In this document: piece after piece, positions 1 to 7,730 of the stretch
Position numbering within the stretch: position 1 is the stretch's first letter
Layout of the letters: each line of letters opens with the position of its first letter
Assembly: GCA_900538305.1 (NCBI GenBank)
Contig: UPXY01000002.1
Location: forward strand, 1-64,000
Direction: 5' to 3'
Source of the DNA: an uncultured Collinsella sp.
GTDB taxonomy: Bacteria; Actinomycetota; Coriobacteriia; Coriobacteriales; Coriobacteriaceae
DNA: 64,000 nt
Made by a program: the position numbers and the translations under genes
Notes under the pieces: generated by a model
Told to the model about the DNA's origin: nothing
The model's database searches: none
Seen by the model: the letters and a program-made list of their open reading frames with translations, nothing else

Positions 1-55
1 ACCTACGACCTCCGGGTTATGAGCCCGGCGAGCTACCAGACTGCTCCACCCCGCA
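1..55 (-). tRNA. initiator tRNA-fMet (CAT), 3' part cut by window edge
   Basis: On the minus strand the sequence runs from the acceptor 5' strand (TGCGGGG) through the D arm to an anticodon arm CGGGCTCATAACCCG. The CAT anticodon sits on a stem with three consecutive G-C pairs next to the loop, which is the hallmark of initiator tRNA. Position 1 is T, consistent with the unpaired 1-72 position of initiators. The T arm and 3' acceptor strand lie beyond the left edge. Confidence 0.93.
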
Positions 56-367
56 CTATCTGGTTGCGCCTTTGCGCAACCAAGTACTCTACGACTTTCA
101 CCTCGTATATGCAAGGGGTTGCGGCAAGATTGTGTCGGCGTCTCCATAATTGCGCAGGCTAGCCTACTAATGTGCCGGAACACGTGGTCTCGGGCGATAC
201 TCTGGCATCATAAAGTGCATACCAGCTCACCATATGCCATGCATAACCGCTTGATAGAATGCTGCCCATGCGGCTGTTTGGTGGCACCTCGTGCACGGCT
301 GCGATATTCGCGCACGACCCGACCCCGCTGCCGCACCACGAATAGACTTTTGCGAAAGGATGCGCCC
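56..367. other. intergenic region between tRNA-fMet and glmS
   Basis: This 312-nt divergent region holds the tRNA promoter and hairpin on its left. On the plus strand there is one plausible extended -10 (TGATAGAAT, 252-260) for glmS. I see no structure resembling the glmS ribozyme known from Firmicutes. Confidence 0.4.
86..114 (-). promoter_or_regulatory. promoter of tRNA-fMet
   Basis: On the minus strand TTGCAT (109-114) and TAGAGT (86-91) are separated by exactly 17 nt and lie about 30 nt upstream of the tRNA 5' end. A perfect 9-bp hairpin (TGGTTGCGC/GCGCAACCA, 61-82) lies between the -10 box and the tRNA, around the expected transcription start. It could be a processing signal or an operator. 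Confidence 0.55.
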
Positions 368-2227
368 ATGTGCGGAATCGTTGGATATACCGGTAGCGAG
401 CAGGCGAAAGACATCCTCATCGGAGGCCTCAAACGCCTCGAGTACCGCGGCTACGACTCCGCGGGCGTCGCGCTCGAACAGGCTGGCGGCGACGGCATCG
501 ACGTATTCCGCCGCGTGGGCAAAGTCTCCGGACTCGAGTCCGAGCTCGCGCATCTCGATCATACTTCGGCCTGCGGTATCGGTCATACGCGCTGGGCGAC
601 GCACGGCCGCCCCTCCGTGGCGAACGCGCATCCGCACTCGAGCTGCGACGGTCGCATTTCCATCGTGCACAACGGCATCATCGAGAACTTCGCCGAACTT
701 CGTGAAGAGCTCGAGGCGCGCGGCCATCACTTCGGGAGCGACACCGACACCGAGGTCTTTGCCCACCTCATCGAAGAGGCGTACGAGGGCGGTAACGGCA
801 AGCCTGGCACGCACGATCTGCTCGCTGCCGTGCGCGAGGCGTGCACGCACGTGATCGGCGCCTACGGGCTTGCCGCGATCTGCGCTGACGAGCCTGGCGT
901 GATCGCCGTCGCCCGCAAGGACAGCCCCATCATCATCGGCAAGGGCGAGACCGGCAGCTACGTAGCCTCCGACGTCATCGCGGTGATCGACGCGACGCGC
1001 GATGTCGTGGTGCTCGAAGACGGCCAGTTCGCCCGCCTCACGCCGGAGGGCATCTCCTACACCGACGCCGACGGCAACGCCATCGAGCCCGCCGTCACGC
1101 ATATCGACTGGGATATCGATATGGCAGAGAAAGGCGGCTACCCCGACTTCATGCTCAAGGAGATCTTCGAGCAGCCGCGCGTGGTGCGCGACACGCTTGT
1201 CGGGCGCCTTTCCGGTGCCGGCGAGCTCGACATTGACGAGCTCGGCCTTACCTATGAGGAGCTCGACCTCATCGATCGCGTGTACGTGATCGCGTGCGGC
1301 ACGAGCTTCCACGCTGGCCTCATCGCCAAGAACCTCATCGAGTCCTGGGCGCGCATCCCCTGCGAGGTCGAGGCGGCGAGCGAGTTCCGCTACCGCAATC
1401 CCATCATCACGCCCACGACGCTCGTGGTCGCTGTGTCGCAGTCCGGCGAGACGGCCGACACCCTTGCGGCGATTCGCGATGCGCGCATCAAGGGCGCGAA
1501 GGTGTTCGGCATCACGAACGTGGTGGGCTCGCCCGTCGCGCGTGAGAGCGATGGCGTCATCTACACGAAGGCGAACAAGGAGATCGCCGTCGCCTCCACG
1601 AAGAGCTTCATTGGGCAGGTGGTCTCGCTCACGCTACTCGCGCTCCTGCTTGCGCAGGTCAAGGGCAAGCTGAATACCCGCCAGGTGAAGCTGCTCTTCC
1701 GTGAGCTCGGTGATACGGCAGAGCAGATTCAGTGGATCCTCGATACGCAGCAAAAAGCCATCCACGAGGCGGCGCTCGCCTGCAAGGATGCGCATTCGGC
1801 GCTGTTCGTGGGGCGCGGCATGGGCGCCGCCATTAGCAACGAGGGGGCTCTCAAGCTCAAAGAGATCAGCTACCTGCATGCGGAGGCATACGCCGCGGGC
1901 GAGATGAAGCACGGTCCCATCGCGCTCATCGATCCTGGCTTCCCGGTCATCGCGGTGACCACGAAGAGCCCCGTCTACGACAAGGTAGTCTCGAACCTCA
2001 AGGAATGCGAGGCACGCGGGGCGAAGATCATCGTCGTGGCAACGGAGGGCGACGAGGACATCAAGCAGATCGCCGACCACGTGATCTACATCCCCGAGGT
2101 GCGCGATGCGTTCACGCCCATCACAGCGACGGTTCCGTTGCAGCTGCTGGCACGCGAAGTCGCCCTTATGCGCGGATGCGATGTCGACCAGCCGCGCAAC
2201 CTCGCGAAGAGCGTGACGGTGGAATAG
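368..2227 (+). CDS. glmS: glutamine--fructose-6-phosphate aminotransferase (isomerizing)
   Basis: Makes glucosamine-6-phosphate from fructose-6-phosphate and glutamine, the entry step to UDP-GlcNAc and peptidoglycan. The 619-residue length is normal. The chain starts MCGIVGYTG, so Cys2 becomes the N-terminal glutaminase nucleophile after Met removal, which fixes the start at 368 rather than any upstream in-frame ATG. AAAGGA lies 7 nt before it. The N-terminal class II glutaminase half (about 1-230) is followed by two SIS sugar-isomerase domains with CGTSFHAGL, VSQSGETADT, ASTKSF and EMKHGPIALID. The C-terminus ends in the typical DQPRNLAKSVTVE. It is probably monocistronic. Confidence 0.97.
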   Translation: MCGIVGYTGSEQAKDILIGGLKRLEYRGYDSAGVALEQAGGDGIDVFRRVGKVSGLESELAHLDHTSACGIGHTRWATHGRPSVANAHPHSSCDGRISIVHNGIIENFAELREELEARGHHFGSDTDTEVFAHLIEEAYEGGNGKPGTHDLLAAVREACTHVIGAYGLAAICADEPGVIAVARKDSPIIIGKGETGSYVASDVIAVIDATRDVVVLEDGQFARLTPEGISYTDADGNAIEPAVTHIDWDIDMAEKGGYPDFMLKEIFEQPRVVRDTLVGRLSGAGELDIDELGLTYEELDLIDRVYVIACGTSFHAGLIAKNLIESWARIPCEVEAASEFRYRNPIITPTTLVVAVSQSGETADTLAAIRDARIKGAKVFGITNVVGSPVARESDGVIYTKANKEIAVASTKSFIGQVVSLTLLALLLAQVKGKLNTRQVKLLFRELGDTAEQIQWILDTQQKAIHEAALACKDAHSALFVGRGMGAAISNEGALKLKEISYLHAEAYAAGEMKHGPIALIDPGFPVIAVTTKSPVYDKVVSNLKECEARGAKIIVVATEGDEDIKQIADHVIYIPEVRDAFTPITATVPLQLLAREVALMRGCDVDQPRNLAKSVTVE

Positions 2228-2231
2228 CCGG

Positions 2232-2269
2232 ATGTTCCATGAAGGGGCAGGCACAGGTGGGACATTTTT
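2232..2269 (+). terminator. possible weak terminator after glmS
   Basis: ATGTTCC (about 2232) can pair with GGGACAT across a 20-nt loop, and five T follow. The stem is only seven pairs with one G-U, so this is a weak call. Confidence 0.3.
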
Positions 2270-2449
2270 GAGGTGTGGAGAATCTGCAGCCTGGGAAGCG
2301 TTTTCCTGGCGATTTGCCCGCCCACCCGTCCCACTGTACCGCCCACCTAATTGAGTGAATGGCGCGCGCGTATCCCGGGTTTACTAAAACCAGACGGATT
2401 ATTGGCCCGGCGCTTACCATTCGGTGCGCCTGACGTAAGGGAGGACATC

Positions 2450-2755
2450 ATGGGGCTCAAAGCCGAGGAGGCGTTCGAGACAGATTTCGAAGGGTTCCTG
2501 GGGTACCTGCGCTCCAAGACGCGCGTATTCATGGATGTGGATGATGGCCAGTACTACATCACCCACACCGATGGGTACTGGAGGGTGCAGGATTGCTCCA
2601 AGCTGAACGAAAAGGGGCGCTTCACGGATTGCTCCGAGTTGGTGCCCACGATGTCCGAGCTCGTTGAGCTTCCGTGGCATGATGGCAAGAGCATTCACGA
2701 CCTGTTCTCGGGCGCGAAGTTCTATGAGTCCATCCAAGAGGGCTGGTCGCTCTAA
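2450..2755 (+). CDS. hypothetical protein, 101 residues
   Basis: I do not recognise this family. A strong Shine-Dalgarno AAGGGAGG (about 2437-2443) sits just upstream of ATG 2450, so longer in-frame starts are unlikely. The protein is acidic and soluble with no signal peptide or membrane segment. It is rich in aromatics and Asp (MDVDDGQYYITHTDGYWRVQD), then has a Cys-containing middle (DCSKL, TDCSEL) and ends in FYESIQEGWSL. It stands alone between glmS and the MarR/ABC unit and is followed by a good terminator. Confidence 0.75.
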   Translation: MGLKAEEAFETDFEGFLGYLRSKTRVFMDVDDGQYYITHTDGYWRVQDCSKLNEKGRFTDCSELVPTMSELVELPWHDGKSIHDLFSGAKFYESIQEGWSL

Positions 2756-2780
2756 TCTGGCTGTGTAAACGCAATGCCTG

Positions 2781-2814
2781 CGGCGGGTGTCGGGATTCGA
2801 CGCCCGCCGTTTTT
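2781..2814 (+). terminator. rho-independent terminator
   Basis: CGGCGGGTGTCG pairs with CGACGCCCGCCG (12 bp, one G-U) across a five-base loop, followed by TTTTT. It lies 25 nt after the stop of the hypothetical gene ending at 2755. Confidence 0.88.
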
Positions 2815-2959
2815 GCATTCCGGTGCGCCGAGTTGTTTACGACCTGTTTCCATGGCGCGTTTCCGGTCCAAGGCCGTCTTTCGATTCCTTCCCTCACGAA
2901 GAATTTCCAGCTTTAGGCGGTTTGCATTTTCGGTCTTACAGGGTGTTCTGCGGTACGCG

Positions 2960-2997
2960 CCCCTTGTTGCGCGGCGGATTGCCGCGCGCGGGAGGGG
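2960..2997. other. GC-rich hairpin
   Basis: GCGCGGC (2969-2975) and GCCGCGC (2981-2987) form a perfect 7-bp stem with a GGATT loop. CCCCT and AGGGG flank it. It lies just left of the 145-bp repeat at 3005. There is no T tract and no known role. The rest of 2815-3004 shows nothing codable. Confidence 0.4.
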
Positions 2998-3004
2998 TGT
3001 ATTT

Positions 3005-3149
3005 CCCAAATCGCGCTAAATAAACAGTTTCTCCGGGGGTGCAAGGGTACAGCGGTGTTTCGAAGAGTAAAAAGCGCAGGTGAGAAAGGCTTGCCATCTG
3101 CGCCTACTCTACAGGTGCCTCTAAAACTATTTACTTAACGCAATCTGGG
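3005..3149 (-). repeat. 145-bp palindromic element, family A, copy 1
   Basis: The outer 26 nt form an inverted repeat (CCCAAATCGCGCTAAATAAA at the left against CCCAGATTGCGTTAAGTAAA from the right, 21 of 26 positions alike). A central 14-mer TAAAAAGCGCAGGT lies at 3068-3081. The copy at 63457-63601 is also 145 bp and carries the reverse complement of that 14-mer at the same offset. A diverged 143-bp copy lies at 33204-33346. The element ends 20 nt before the -35 box of the MarR promoter. It has no good reading frame. Confidence 0.85.
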
Positions 3150-3169
3150 AAAAGGCGGCGCGAAATATG

Positions 3170-3198
3170 TTGACGATAATCCGAAATCGGACTAACAT
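3170..3198 (+). promoter_or_regulatory. promoter with internal dyad, marR-ABC operon
   Basis: TTGACG (3170-3175) and TAACAT (3193-3198) are separated by exactly 17 nt. The spacer contains the dyad TCCGA-AA-TCGGA (3180-3191), placed where a bound MarR dimer would block RNA polymerase. Autorepression is inferred. Confidence 0.7.
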
Positions 3199-3208
3199 GT
3201 CGAAGCGA

Positions 3209-3228
3209 CGCTTCCTGGGAAGGAAGCG
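3209..3228 (+). other. 5' leader hairpin covering a Shine-Dalgarno sequence
   Basis: CGCTTCCT pairs perfectly with AGGAAGCG over a GGGA loop, starting only a few bases after the expected transcription start. The right arm is a strong ribosome-binding sequence for the mini-frame at 3230. It may control translation of the MarR gene or act as a second operator. Confidence 0.5.
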
Positions 3229-3229
3229 C

Positions 3230-3271
3230 GTGAAACGAGTGCGCGACAAGGGATGTGGAACGTGGCGTTGA
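3230..3271 (+). CDS. possible 13-residue leader peptide
   Basis: GTG at 3230 follows GGGAAGGAAG at about 4-nt spacing and reads MKRVRDKGCGTWR before TGA (3269-3271). The frame overlaps the proposed MarR start at 3262, as expected for translational coupling or attenuation. It rests only on the ribosome-binding site and layout. Confidence 0.25.
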   Translation: MKRVRDKGCGTWR

Positions 3272-3759
3272 TCAGCGGGGTAGACGGGGCGTCTGGTGCC
3301 GAGGAGCTCCATGGTGCGCCGATGGAGCTCGACTTGCTTTACAACGAGATCGACAAGCTCTATCACGCGTACGCACGCGGCTGCGGCCTTTCCGATTGCG
3401 CATACTGGATGCTGTACGACCTCGTGCTCGCAGGAGGGGAGTTGCCGCTTACGCGACTCACGGCGTCGTGGTCGTATAGCAAGCAGACGATCAATTCCGC
3501 ACTCAAGAGCTTGCAAGCACGAGGGTATGTTGAGCTTTCATTTGTGGAAGGCAGCAGAAAAAGCAAGCTCGCACGGCTCACGAGCGCCGGTCGTGCGTTC
3601 TCGGAGGAGCATATCGAGCCTGCGATCCTGGCGGAGCGGCGTGCGTTCGAGACGCTCGATCTTGAGGAGAAGCGGGTACTCGTCCGTTTGGTGAGGCGCT
3701 ACGCCGATGCGCTCGAGGCGCAGATCACCGCGTGCGGCGCGAATGCGCCGAACACCTAG
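3262..3759 (+). CDS. MarR-family transcriptional regulator
   Basis: About 165 residues with the MarR plan: an N-terminal helix (MELDLLYNEIDKLYHAYARG), a winged helix centred on LTRLTASWSYSKQTINSALKSL, the wing VEGSRKSKLARLTSAGRAF, and a C-terminal dimer helix. I choose GTG 3262 because AAGGG lies 9 nt before it. ATG 3253 directly abuts that site and is the alternative. The gene precedes two ABC exporter genes, so it probably represses them and itself and responds to a small toxic ligand. The ligand cannot be read from sequence. Confidence 0.85.
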   Translation: MALISGVDGASGAEELHGAPMELDLLYNEIDKLYHAYARGCGLSDCAYWMLYDLVLAGGELPLTRLTASWSYSKQTINSALKSLQARGYVELSFVEGSRKSKLARLTSAGRAFSEEHIEPAILAERRAFETLDLEEKRVLVRLVRRYADALEAQITACGANAPNT

Positions 3760-3862
3760 CCGCGAAGCAGTTCTGTTGCCGCGCAGTCCGTCCCGACATG
3801 GGATGTTACCGCGAAGGTGACGTTTCGTATCCATCCCAACATGCGACTGAATGAGGCATTGC

Positions 3863-5749
3863 ATGAGAATCCTGATGCGCTTTCTCAAGCCATATAAGCT
3901 GCAGACGTTCGCCGTGCTCGCGGCACTCGCCGTGAACCTGCTCGGCGTGCTGCTCGTGCCCACGATCTTGGCAAACATGATCAACATCGGGGTGGGCTCA
4001 CGCGATTTCGACTACATCATCGAGCAGGCGCTCTTCATGCTCACGGCCGCGATCCTCTCGGGCGCGGGCGCGTTCGTATCGAACTACTTCTGCGCGGATC
4101 TCGCCACCAAGGTGGGGCGCGACATTCGCAACGCCGTCTACGAGGCGTCGCTTTCGTTCTCGGGCGGCGACTTCGAGCAGTTCGGCACCGGCTCTATGAT
4201 CACGCGAACCTTGGGTGATGTGAACGTGATCCAGATGGCCATCACCATGACGATCCAGATGATGCTGCCCGTGCCGTTCGCCGCGGTGATCGGCGTCGCG
4301 CTCGCGTGGTCGATCGATCGGCAGATGGGCATTATGCTCGCGGGCTTCATCATCGTGGTCGCCATCATCGCGGTTGTTACGGTCAAAAAGGCTGCCGTCA
4401 TCTTCCAGAAGCTCCAGCGCTTCATCGACCGCATGAACGTGCGTCTGCGTGAGAGCATCACCGGCGTGCGCGTCATCCGCGCGTTCGGCAAGGAGCGGGT
4501 GGAGCAGGATAGCCTCGACGAGGCGTTTTCTGCATACGCCGATAGCGCCATCAAGGTGAACTGGCTCTTCGCGACGTTCGACTGCTCGTCGTTTTTCATC
4601 ATGAACCTCGCCGAGGTCTCGGTCATCTGGCTCGGCGGCAACCGCGTGGGCGCGCACGCCATGCAGATCGCATCGATCTCTGCGTGCGTCGAATACGCCA
4701 TGCTCATCCTGTTCTTCCTCATGATGGCGCAGATCTGCGCGCTCACCCTGCCGCGCGCCCTCGTGTGCCTCGAGCGCTGCCGTCAGGTGATCGATTGCGT
4801 GCCGAGCATCACGGACGGCGCGGCGCATTCGCTGCCGAAAAACGGCGTCGAGGGCGATGCGCTTGCCGAGAGCGCGACGACGGGCAAGCCTCGAGGGATC
4901 GTGGCGCACTTCGGCAATGCATCTTTCAAGTTTGCCGATGCGAGCGAGGATACGCTCCACCACATCAACTTCTTCTGCCGCCGCGGCACCACGACGGCGA
5001 TCATCGGTCCTACCGGTTCGGGCAAGTCGACCATCGCGAAGCTTTTGCTGCGCTTCCACGATGTGAGCGACGGCTCGGTCGAGGTGTGCGGCGTCGACGT
5101 GCGCAGCATCACCCAGCAGGCGCTGCGCGACCGCATCTCGTATGTGCCGCAGAAAGCCTGGCTCTTCAGCGGGACGATCGCCGAGAACCTGCGGTACGGC
5201 GACGCGGACGCTTCCGATGAGGAGCTTTGGCATGCGCTCGACGTGGCGCAGTCCGGCTTCGTCCGCGAGCTTCCCGACGGCTTGGACACGCGCGTCGCGC
5301 AGGGCGGCACGAACTTCTCCGGTGGCCAGCGCCAGCGCCTCTCGATCGCGCGCGCCTTGGTGAAGAAGGCCGACCTCTACATCTTCGACGATTCGTTCAG
5401 TGCGCTCGACTTCAAGACCGACGCGGCGCTTCGCCAGGCGCTTGCCAAGGAGGTCGCGGACGCCGCTGTGCTCATCATCGCGCAGCGCATCAACACCATC
5501 GTGAACGCCGACCAGATCATCGTGCTCAAGGACGGTTGCATCCAGGGGCTGGGCACGCATCGCGAACTCATGCGCACCTGCGCCGCGTACCAGGAGATCG
5601 CCCGTTCGCAGCTGCGCGCCGAAGAGCTCGAAGAGCTCATGGGCGCGGGCGTGAACGGGGGCGCAAGCTCGGGCGGTGGCGTTGCGGACGAGACGGCCGG
5701 TGTTCAGGCGGCGGCCCCGGAAGCCCGCGCTGTGAAGGGAGGTGAGTAG
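3863..5749 (+). CDS. ABC exporter half-transporter, degenerate-site subunit
   Basis: A 628-residue type IV ABC exporter with six N-terminal membrane helices (residues about 1-310) and one ATPase domain. Walker A is GPTGSGKST and the signature is FSGGQRQRLSIARAL. After Walker B, IFDDSFSALD has Asp where the catalytic Glu normally sits, which is typical of the degenerate site in BmrC/LmrC-type heterodimers. The switch is IAQRI rather than a His-containing loop. ATG 3863 is chosen because TGAGG precedes it; ATG 3851 has no such site. The stop lies 1 nt before the next gene. Likely exports drugs or lipids. Confidence 0.92.
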   Translation: MRILMRFLKPYKLQTFAVLAALAVNLLGVLLVPTILANMINIGVGSRDFDYIIEQALFMLTAAILSGAGAFVSNYFCADLATKVGRDIRNAVYEASLSFSGGDFEQFGTGSMITRTLGDVNVIQMAITMTIQMMLPVPFAAVIGVALAWSIDRQMGIMLAGFIIVVAIIAVVTVKKAAVIFQKLQRFIDRMNVRLRESITGVRVIRAFGKERVEQDSLDEAFSAYADSAIKVNWLFATFDCSSFFIMNLAEVSVIWLGGNRVGAHAMQIASISACVEYAMLILFFLMMAQICALTLPRALVCLERCRQVIDCVPSITDGAAHSLPKNGVEGDALAESATTGKPRGIVAHFGNASFKFADASEDTLHHINFFCRRGTTTAIIGPTGSGKSTIAKLLLRFHDVSDGSVEVCGVDVRSITQQALRDRISYVPQKAWLFSGTIAENLRYGDADASDEELWHALDVAQSGFVRELPDGLDTRVAQGGTNFSGGQRQRLSIARALVKKADLYIFDDSFSALDFKTDAALRQALAKEVADAAVLIIAQRINTIVNADQIIVLKDGCIQGLGTHRELMRTCAAYQEIARSQLRAEELEELMGAGVNGGASSGGGVADETAGVQAAAPEARAVKGGE

Positions 5750-5750
5750 C

Positions 5751-7631
5751 ATGTCGCGCGAGAATGAAGCCATCCGTTCAGAGGAACTCGAGGCGCAAGA
5801 ACTTGCAGAGCAGGCATCGGGCCAGTTTGAAGATGTGAGCGCAGAGCAAGACGCCGAGGTGCCGCGCGATGCGCTTGCCGTGGTGCGGCGCCTGTGGAAG
5901 GCGTCGGGCGGGGAGCACTGGCGCTTCGCCGTGGTGCTCGTGAGCATCGTGTGCTACACGGTGTCGCAGATCGCCGCGCCGGCATACAGCGCCCACCTCA
6001 TCGACCTGTTGTGGGCGAACATCCAGGAGGCGTTCGCCGCGGGCGAGCCGTTCAGCATCGGCTGGGATACCGGCGGGCGAGAGTGCCTCATCTTCCTGGG
6101 CATCTGGACGGTTGCATGGGCGTTCTACACGCTTCAGGCGTTCACCATGGCGAGCTTTGCAGAACGCCTCAACCTTAAGCTTCGCCACGCTATCGCGCAG
6201 AAGCTCAATGTGCTCCCGCTCAAGTATTTCGACGCCAACAAACCCGGCGACATCATGAGCCGCGCGACGAACGACCTCGACAAGGTGTCCGAGGTGTTGC
6301 AGCGCGGTCTGCTCTCCATGCTCATGGCGGTTGGCTCGGTCATCGGCGCTGTCCTCATGATGCTTCGCTATAACGTGGTGCTCACGGCGGTGTTCCTGGT
6401 CTTCGCGGCGGTAGCCATGGTCATGACGCGCCTTGTCGCGAAGCGCACGCTCGTGCTCGCCGCGCGCCAGCAGCGGGCGGTGGGTATCCTGAACGGACAT
6501 GTTGAAGAGGCGTATTCCGGGCGCATCGTGATTCGCGCATTCAACCAGGAAGAGGCGAGCTCGAGGCGCATCCGTGAGGCGACGCAGACCCTCGCCGACA
6601 CCATGCGCAGCACGGACTTCATGACAAACGTCGTGGGTCCCATGGTGCGTTGCCTGGTGCGCTTCTCGCAGGTGGCGCTCGCGCTCCTGGGCACGAGCTT
6701 TCTCATCGCAGGGCAGCTCACCATCGGTACGCTGCAGGCGTTCTTCCAATACGTGAACACCGCGGCCGAGCCGCTCACGCAGTTTTCGCTCACCATGAAT
6801 CAGCTGCAGAGCGCGCTTGCCGCCGTAGAGCGCGTGTTCGACATCCTCGACGAGCCCGAGGTCGAGCCGGATCCGGTGGAGCCCGCCGAGGTAGAACGCC
6901 CCGTGCGCGGCCGCGTGGCCTTCGAGCACGTACGCTTTGGCTACGATCCCGAGCGCCCGCTCATGCACGACGTGAGCTTCGTGGCGGAGCCGGGGCAGAA
7001 GGTGGCGATCGTGGGCGCGACGGGAGCCGGCAAGACGACGCTCATCAACCTGCTCATGCGCTTCTACGAGATCGATGGCGGCCGCATCACGCTCGACGGG
7101 GTGGACACACATGCCATGACGCGCGCTGATCTGCGTCGGAACTTCGGCATGGTGCTGCAGGATGCATGGTTGCGTGAGGGAACGATTGCCGAGAACATCG
7201 CGTACGGCTGCGACGGCGCGACGCGCGAGGAGATCGTGCAGGCGGCGAAGACGGCGCAGGTCGACTTCTTCGTGCGCACCATGCCGCACGGTTATGACAC
7301 CGAGCTCGCGAACGACGCCGAGAACATCAGCCAAGGCCAGCGCCAGCTTTTGACGATTGCACGCGTGCTGCTCGCGAACCCGTCGATTCTTATTCTGGAT
7401 GAGGCGACATCGAGCGTAGACACGCGTACCGAGAAGGCCATCGTCGCCGCGATGGAGGCGCTCACGAGCGGACGTACGAGCTTCGTGATCGCGCACCGCC
7501 TTTCGACGATCGTGGACTCCGATCTCATCCTCGTGATGGATCACGGTACGATCATCGAGCAAGGCACGCACGAAGAGCTGCTTGCCGCCGGCGGTGCCTA
7601 CGCGGAGCTCTACAACTCGCAGTTCGCGTAA
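5751..7631 (+). CDS. ABC exporter half-transporter, catalytic subunit
   Basis: Partner of the preceding gene: 626 residues, an N-terminal acidic extension of about 45 residues, six membrane helices and an ATPase domain. Walker A is GATGAGKTT, Walker B is ILILDEATSSVD with the catalytic Glu, and the H-switch is IAHRLST. Its signature reads ISQGQRQLLTIARVL, with Gln for the first Gly. AAGGGAGG precedes ATG 5751 at 8 nt. The asymmetry of the two subunits (one true, one degenerate active site) argues for a heterodimer of the LmrCD/BmrCD kind. Confidence 0.93.
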   Translation: MSRENEAIRSEELEAQELAEQASGQFEDVSAEQDAEVPRDALAVVRRLWKASGGEHWRFAVVLVSIVCYTVSQIAAPAYSAHLIDLLWANIQEAFAAGEPFSIGWDTGGRECLIFLGIWTVAWAFYTLQAFTMASFAERLNLKLRHAIAQKLNVLPLKYFDANKPGDIMSRATNDLDKVSEVLQRGLLSMLMAVGSVIGAVLMMLRYNVVLTAVFLVFAAVAMVMTRLVAKRTLVLAARQQRAVGILNGHVEEAYSGRIVIRAFNQEEASSRRIREATQTLADTMRSTDFMTNVVGPMVRCLVRFSQVALALLGTSFLIAGQLTIGTLQAFFQYVNTAAEPLTQFSLTMNQLQSALAAVERVFDILDEPEVEPDPVEPAEVERPVRGRVAFEHVRFGYDPERPLMHDVSFVAEPGQKVAIVGATGAGKTTLINLLMRFYEIDGGRITLDGVDTHAMTRADLRRNFGMVLQDAWLREGTIAENIAYGCDGATREEIVQAAKTAQVDFFVRTMPHGYDTELANDAENISQGQRQLLTIARVLLANPSILILDEATSSVDTRTEKAIVAAMEALTSGRTSFVIAHRLSTIVDSDLILVMDHGTIIEQGTHEELLAAGGAYAELYNSQFA

Positions 7632-7639
7632 CCGCAGGG

Positions 7640-7677
7640 AGGGGTTGGTTGGGGACGCATCCCTTCCAACCCCTTTC
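7640..7677. terminator. bidirectional terminator-like hairpin (short hairpin family, copy 1)
   Basis: AGGGGTTGG (7640-7648) pairs with CCAACCCCT (7666-7674), with further pairing of GGGGA and TCCC inside. Only three T follow. It lies between convergent genes. Related hairpins occur at 8657-8679 and 9624-9651. Confidence 0.6.
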
Positions 7678-7730
7678 CGCTTCTAGTGAGTTGGCCGGAG
7701 CGTGCCTCCGATCAACCCGTTCAAGTCCTA

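Noticed and set aside
120..367. glmS ribozyme-like leader
   Set aside because: No conserved core could be found and actinobacteria are not known to carry it.
3998..5947. Long open frames antisense to the ABC exporter genes, also to clpB, dnaX and the flavoprotein
   Set aside because: They are by-products of high GC content at third codon positions. Products are His/Arg/Asp-rich without recognisable domains.
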